A stretch of 64,000 bases of DNA from Acetobacter sicerae (GTDB taxonomy: Bacteria; Pseudomonadota; Alphaproteobacteria; Acetobacterales; Acetobacteraceae), in NCBI RefSeq assembly GCF_011516765.1, contig NZ_JAAABN010000009.1, positions 99,871 to 163,870 on the forward strand, written 5' to 3'. Below are positions 61,660 to 64,000 of the stretch, one piece after another. A program made the translations under genes and the position numbers. Positions within the stretch are counted from its first letter, which is position 1. Each line of letters opens with the position of its first letter. The notes under the pieces are model-generated. The model saw nothing but the letters and a program-made list of their open reading frames with translations, did no database searches and was not told where the DNA came from.

Positions 61660-62298
61660 TCAGCTTGCAGAATAAACTGCCAGAAACATGGTGACGGTTG
61701 CGTCCGCTATGCGGTCAATGTCGGCATCCGTTGTGGAAACTGGCAGTTCAAAGCGGCGACGTGTGACGATGCGGGTCTGGCACAGAGTGTAGAACTGCTC
61801 CGCAGCGAACATCGGATCGGGAACATTGAGTTCGTTTTTTTCGGTCCGCTCCGTCAGCCATCTGGCCAGCGTGTCGATGCAGATGGCGGGCGCATGTTCC
61901 CAGAACGTCTGGGCTAGATGAGGAAAATGCCGGGCTTCTGAAATAATGACGCGATAAAGCGCGAGGGCGGTTGGCGCGATGATGAGCGCGATGGTCGAGC
62001 GGGCCAGAGCGTGCAGCGTCTCCCGTGGGGGGAGATGGGCGTTGACCGGGTGGAAGGCGGCAGGGAGATCTCTCTCCGCTTTCTGTTTGACAACGGCGGT
62101 GAAGAGTTCGGCCTTGTTGTCGAAGTAGTTGTAAAGCGTGCCTTTCGAGACGCCCGCATGGCGGGCGATGACGGACATGCTGGCGCCTTCATAGCCGTAT
62201 TCCGCGAAAATTTCGTGGGCTCCCTTCAGGATCTGCTCCCGTTTGGCGGATGAAGCATCCCCGGACTGTCTTGGTGAGCACGTGTCCTGGTCTTTCAT
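61660..62298 (-). CDS. TetR-family repressor
   Basis: The 212-residue protein starts at ATG 62298, preceded by GAGAAG (an ATG six codons upstream lacks a ribosome site). The N-terminal helix-turn-helix is REQILKGAHEIFAEYGYEGA and SMSVIARHAGVSKGTLYNYF; the C-terminal ligand domain resembles the AcrR/RutR type. It is divergent from the efflux lipoprotein and probably binds the palindrome at 62367-62387. Confidence 0.93.
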   Translation of the reverse strand: MKDQDTCSPRQSGDASSAKREQILKGAHEIFAEYGYEGASMSVIARHAGVSKGTLYNYFDNKAELFTAVVKQKAERDLPAAFHPVNAHLPPRETLHALARSTIALIIAPTALALYRVIISEARHFPHLAQTFWEHAPAICIDTLARWLTERTEKNELNVPDPMFAAEQFYTLCQTRIVTRRRFELPVSTTDADIDRIADATVTMFLAVYSAS

Positions 62299-62366
62299 GA
62301 TCTTCTCTAATGCCATGGGGTATGCAGGCGTGATTGACGCCTTAGGGAAAGCCGATAGGGTGCATG

Positions 62367-62387
62367 CTGACCGATCGGTTCGGTCAG
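62367..62387. promoter_or_regulatory. Palindromic operator between tetR and efflux gene
   Basis: CTGACCGA-TCGGT-TCGGTCAG is a perfect inverted repeat with a 5-base centre in the divergent intergenic region, 69 bases from the repressor start and 136 from the efflux start. Shape and place fit a TetR operator. Confidence 0.7.
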
Positions 62388-62522
62388 CGTCAAGGTAGCG
62401 CCGCTGGCGACAGGGGCGAAACGGGATCGTCAGACGAGGGTGGCTGCCAGAGGGAGGCCGCCCGAGGGAAGTGGAGAATGTCCATCACGGTATTGCGATG
62501 GGCTGCGGGGGTAAGAGTATCT

Positions 62523-64000
62523 ATGTGGTTGCGCACGGCGAAATCGAAGCAGGTTCTGACCGGTCTTGTTCTTCTGTTGTCAGGCTGCGCGGTCGGGCCG
62601 AACTATAAGAAGCCCCAGACATGGACCCCGCCAGCGTGGAAGATTGCGCAGGCGGGGAGCAAGGGCAGCGTGACGATTCCGGATGCGCCGGATGTGAACT
62701 GGTGGAATGTTTTCCAGGACCCCGAGCTGACATCCCTCGAAAAACGGCTTGCGACAGATAACCTCGATGTGCAGCGCGGCACGGCCCAGCTGGCCGAAAG
62801 CAGAGCCCAGCTTGTTCTGGCTGGAGCCGAGCGGTTCCCGGCCCTGAGCGCTTCCGGTTCCTATGCGCGGGCGCAGTACAGCTCCCAGAATCTCCGTAGA
62901 ATCGTGTCCCATATCGCTCAGAGCACTGGCGGCGGGATAGGGGATCTTCTGGATCAGAACGCCAGCAACGCGACCATTCCTTTGCTTGATCGCTGGCGCG
63001 ATGGCGTGGATGCGACATGGGAAGTCGATCTCTGGGGACGTGTGCGCCGCCAGTATGAGGCGGCTCAGGCCTATCTTGATGAAAGCACTGAGCAGCGTCG
63101 TTCGTTGCTGATCGCGCGTGAGGCCGATCTGGCGCGTGATTACATGACGTTGCGCGGGACGCAGAAGCAGCTCGCGATTCTGCAGCACAATCGGGACGAT
63201 GCGCAGCGTGTGCTGGAACTGAGCACGTCACGCTACCAGCATGGTCTTGTCAGCGAGCTTGATCAGGAAGAGGCGCGATCGGAGCTGGAGGCCATTCAGG
63301 CCCAGATTCCCCAGCTGGAGCAGGAAGCCAAGCTGGAGATCAACGCGGTCAGTCTGTTGATGGGAACGCCGCCGGGGAGTCTGGATGCGGAACTTTCCAC
63401 GCCGACGGAGTTCCAGCCGGTTCCGCCTCGTGTGCCGGTGGGGCTGCCGTCCGAACTGGCGGAGCGCCGCCCGGACATTCGCGCGGCCAGTGACGAGCTT
63501 CATGCTGCGACAGCGGAAGTGGGGCAGGCGATCGCGGATTTCTATCCACGGGTCACGATCGACGCGAGCTTCGGCATGCAGTCGTTCTCTTTCCGGGATC
63601 TGGGCTTGTGGAATGCGCGAGCATGGAATGTGGGACCGACCATTACGATTCCAATTTTTCAGGGTGGGCGTCTCGCGGGACAGCTTGAGCTGAAGAAGGC
63701 CAGCCAGAAGGCGGCGGCTATCCAGTATCGCAAGACGGTGCTGTCGGCGTGGAAAGACGTGGACGATGCCCTGACCGCTTTCACGAAGGACGGGCAACGG
63801 ACGGATCAGCTGGCGGCGAAGAAGGCGGCGGACCAGCGCGCCTATGAACTGACCCTGGAGCGTTACCGTCACGGGATGGACAGCTTTCTGCGTGTATTAG
63901 ATTCGGAGCGTCGTTTTTTTGGGAGTTCCCAGGCTTTGGCTGGCGGGATTGAGCAGGAATCGGTTGATGTTGTTCGTCTGTATGGGGCTCTTGGTGGTGG
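62523..64000 (+). CDS. OprM/NodT-type efflux outer-membrane lipoprotein, 3' end outside window
   Basis: The frame is open from ATG 62523 to the window end (about 492 codons). A signal peptide with lipobox (LLSGCAVGPNYKKPQ) leads to two repeated outer-membrane-efflux domains; WEVDLWGRVRRQYEAAQAYL, ELAERRPDIRAASDEL and IPIFQGGRLAGQLEL are standard OprM marks. It would form the trimeric exit duct of an RND pump; the pump genes likely follow outside the window. Divergent tetR suggests drug- or solvent-induced expression. Confidence 0.93.
   Translation, partial: MWLRTAKSKQVLTGLVLLLSGCAVGPNYKKPQTWTPPAWKIAQAGSKGSVTIPDAPDVNWWNVFQDPELTSLEKRLATDNLDVQRGTAQLAESRAQLVLAGAERFPALSASGSYARAQYSSQNLRRIVSHIAQSTGGGIGDLLDQNASNATIPLLDRWRDGVDATWEVDLWGRVRRQYEAAQAYLDESTEQRRSLLIAREADLARDYMTLRGTQKQLAILQHNRDDAQRVLELSTSRYQHGLVSELDQEEARSELEAIQAQIPQLEQEAKLEINAVSLLMGTPPGSLDAELSTPTEFQPVPPRVPVGLPSELAERRPDIRAASDELHAATAEVGQAIADFYPRVTIDASFGMQSFSFRDLGLWNARAWNVGPTITIPIFQGGRLAGQLELKKASQKAAAIQYRKTVLSAWKDVDDALTAFTKDGQRTDQLAAKKAADQRAYELTLERYRHGMDSFLRVLDSERRFFGSSQALAGGIEQESVDVVRLYGALGG

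Noticed and set aside
1..64000. CRISPR arrays, rRNA operons, complete insertion sequences or prophage
   Set aside because: No spaced short repeats, rRNA signatures, intact transposase with terminal repeats, or phage structural genes were seen.

Overview
The window is a chromosomal segment of an alphaproteobacterium, most likely an acetic acid bacterium (Acetobacteraceae, Acetobacter/Gluconobacter-like). The basis is high-GC coding DNA, single-copy housekeeping genes in alphaproteobacterial order (rpsU divergent from def-COQ9; yceD-rpmF-plsX-fabH-ihfA-merR), class I lysyl-tRNA synthetase, a three-subunit membrane sugar/polyol dehydrogenase (Tat subunit, GMC flavoprotein with Cys cluster, triheme cytochrome c), and a short-chain dehydrogenase with long residue blocks that I recall from Gluconobacter NAD-xylitol dehydrogenase. 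Species-level assignment is inference.

Layout. 1-7.2 kb: a cell-surface glycan group (Sel1-repeat protein, TPR + double glycosyltransferase, a protein with a ChW-like segment, a GT4 glycosyltransferase). 7.5-8.8 kb: trxA, a candidate long-hairpin RNA (6S-like), a small hypothetical gene and rpsU. 9.0-12.9 kb: a tightly overlapping chain def - COQ9-like - MarR - OmpR-type regulator - sensor kinase. 13-18 kb: bamE, then yceD-rpmF-plsX-fabH-ihfA-merR and tRNA-Pro(GGG). 18.4-25.2 kb: efp, suhB, an OmpA-like protein, radA, a small basic protein with an EWYLETYPDV-type domain, comEC. 25.5-27 kb: an unknown gene behind a Fur-like palindrome and bacterioferritin with its own inverted repeat. 27.1-33 kb: opgH-opgG (periplasmic glucan), a ModE-like regulator and a DegP protease. 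33-37 kb: lysyl-tRNA synthetase class I directly followed by an MprF-like membrane protein whose synthase domain is cut short. 37-40.9 kb: the three-subunit dehydrogenase.

40.9-49 kb is the accessory part: an H-NOX / diguanylate cyclase pair lying between two decayed IS5-superfamily transposase fragments, oleate hydratase, an esterase-like hydrolase, then xylitol dehydrogenase and a NERD-domain protein bracketed by dnaB and a decayed second copy of the dnaB 3' end with its terminator. 49-62 kb returns to mostly housekeeping genes (dnaB, FAD-linked D-2-hydroxyacid dehydrogenase, tsaC, cysQ, MFS, MYG1-like, pepA-holC, aldo/keto reductase, YidB-like). The window ends with a TetR repressor divergent from an OprM-type efflux lipoprotein that runs off the edge, with a perfect palindrome between them.

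The items most worth following up are the H-NOX/cyclase cassette between IS remnants (NO-to-c-di-GMP signalling; heme-pocket residues predict NO but not O2 binding), the duplicated dnaB end flanking xdh-NERD, the LysRS-MprF couple with a missing catalytic half, and the candidate 6S-like RNA. All functions are read from sequence motifs by eye; no database search was run.
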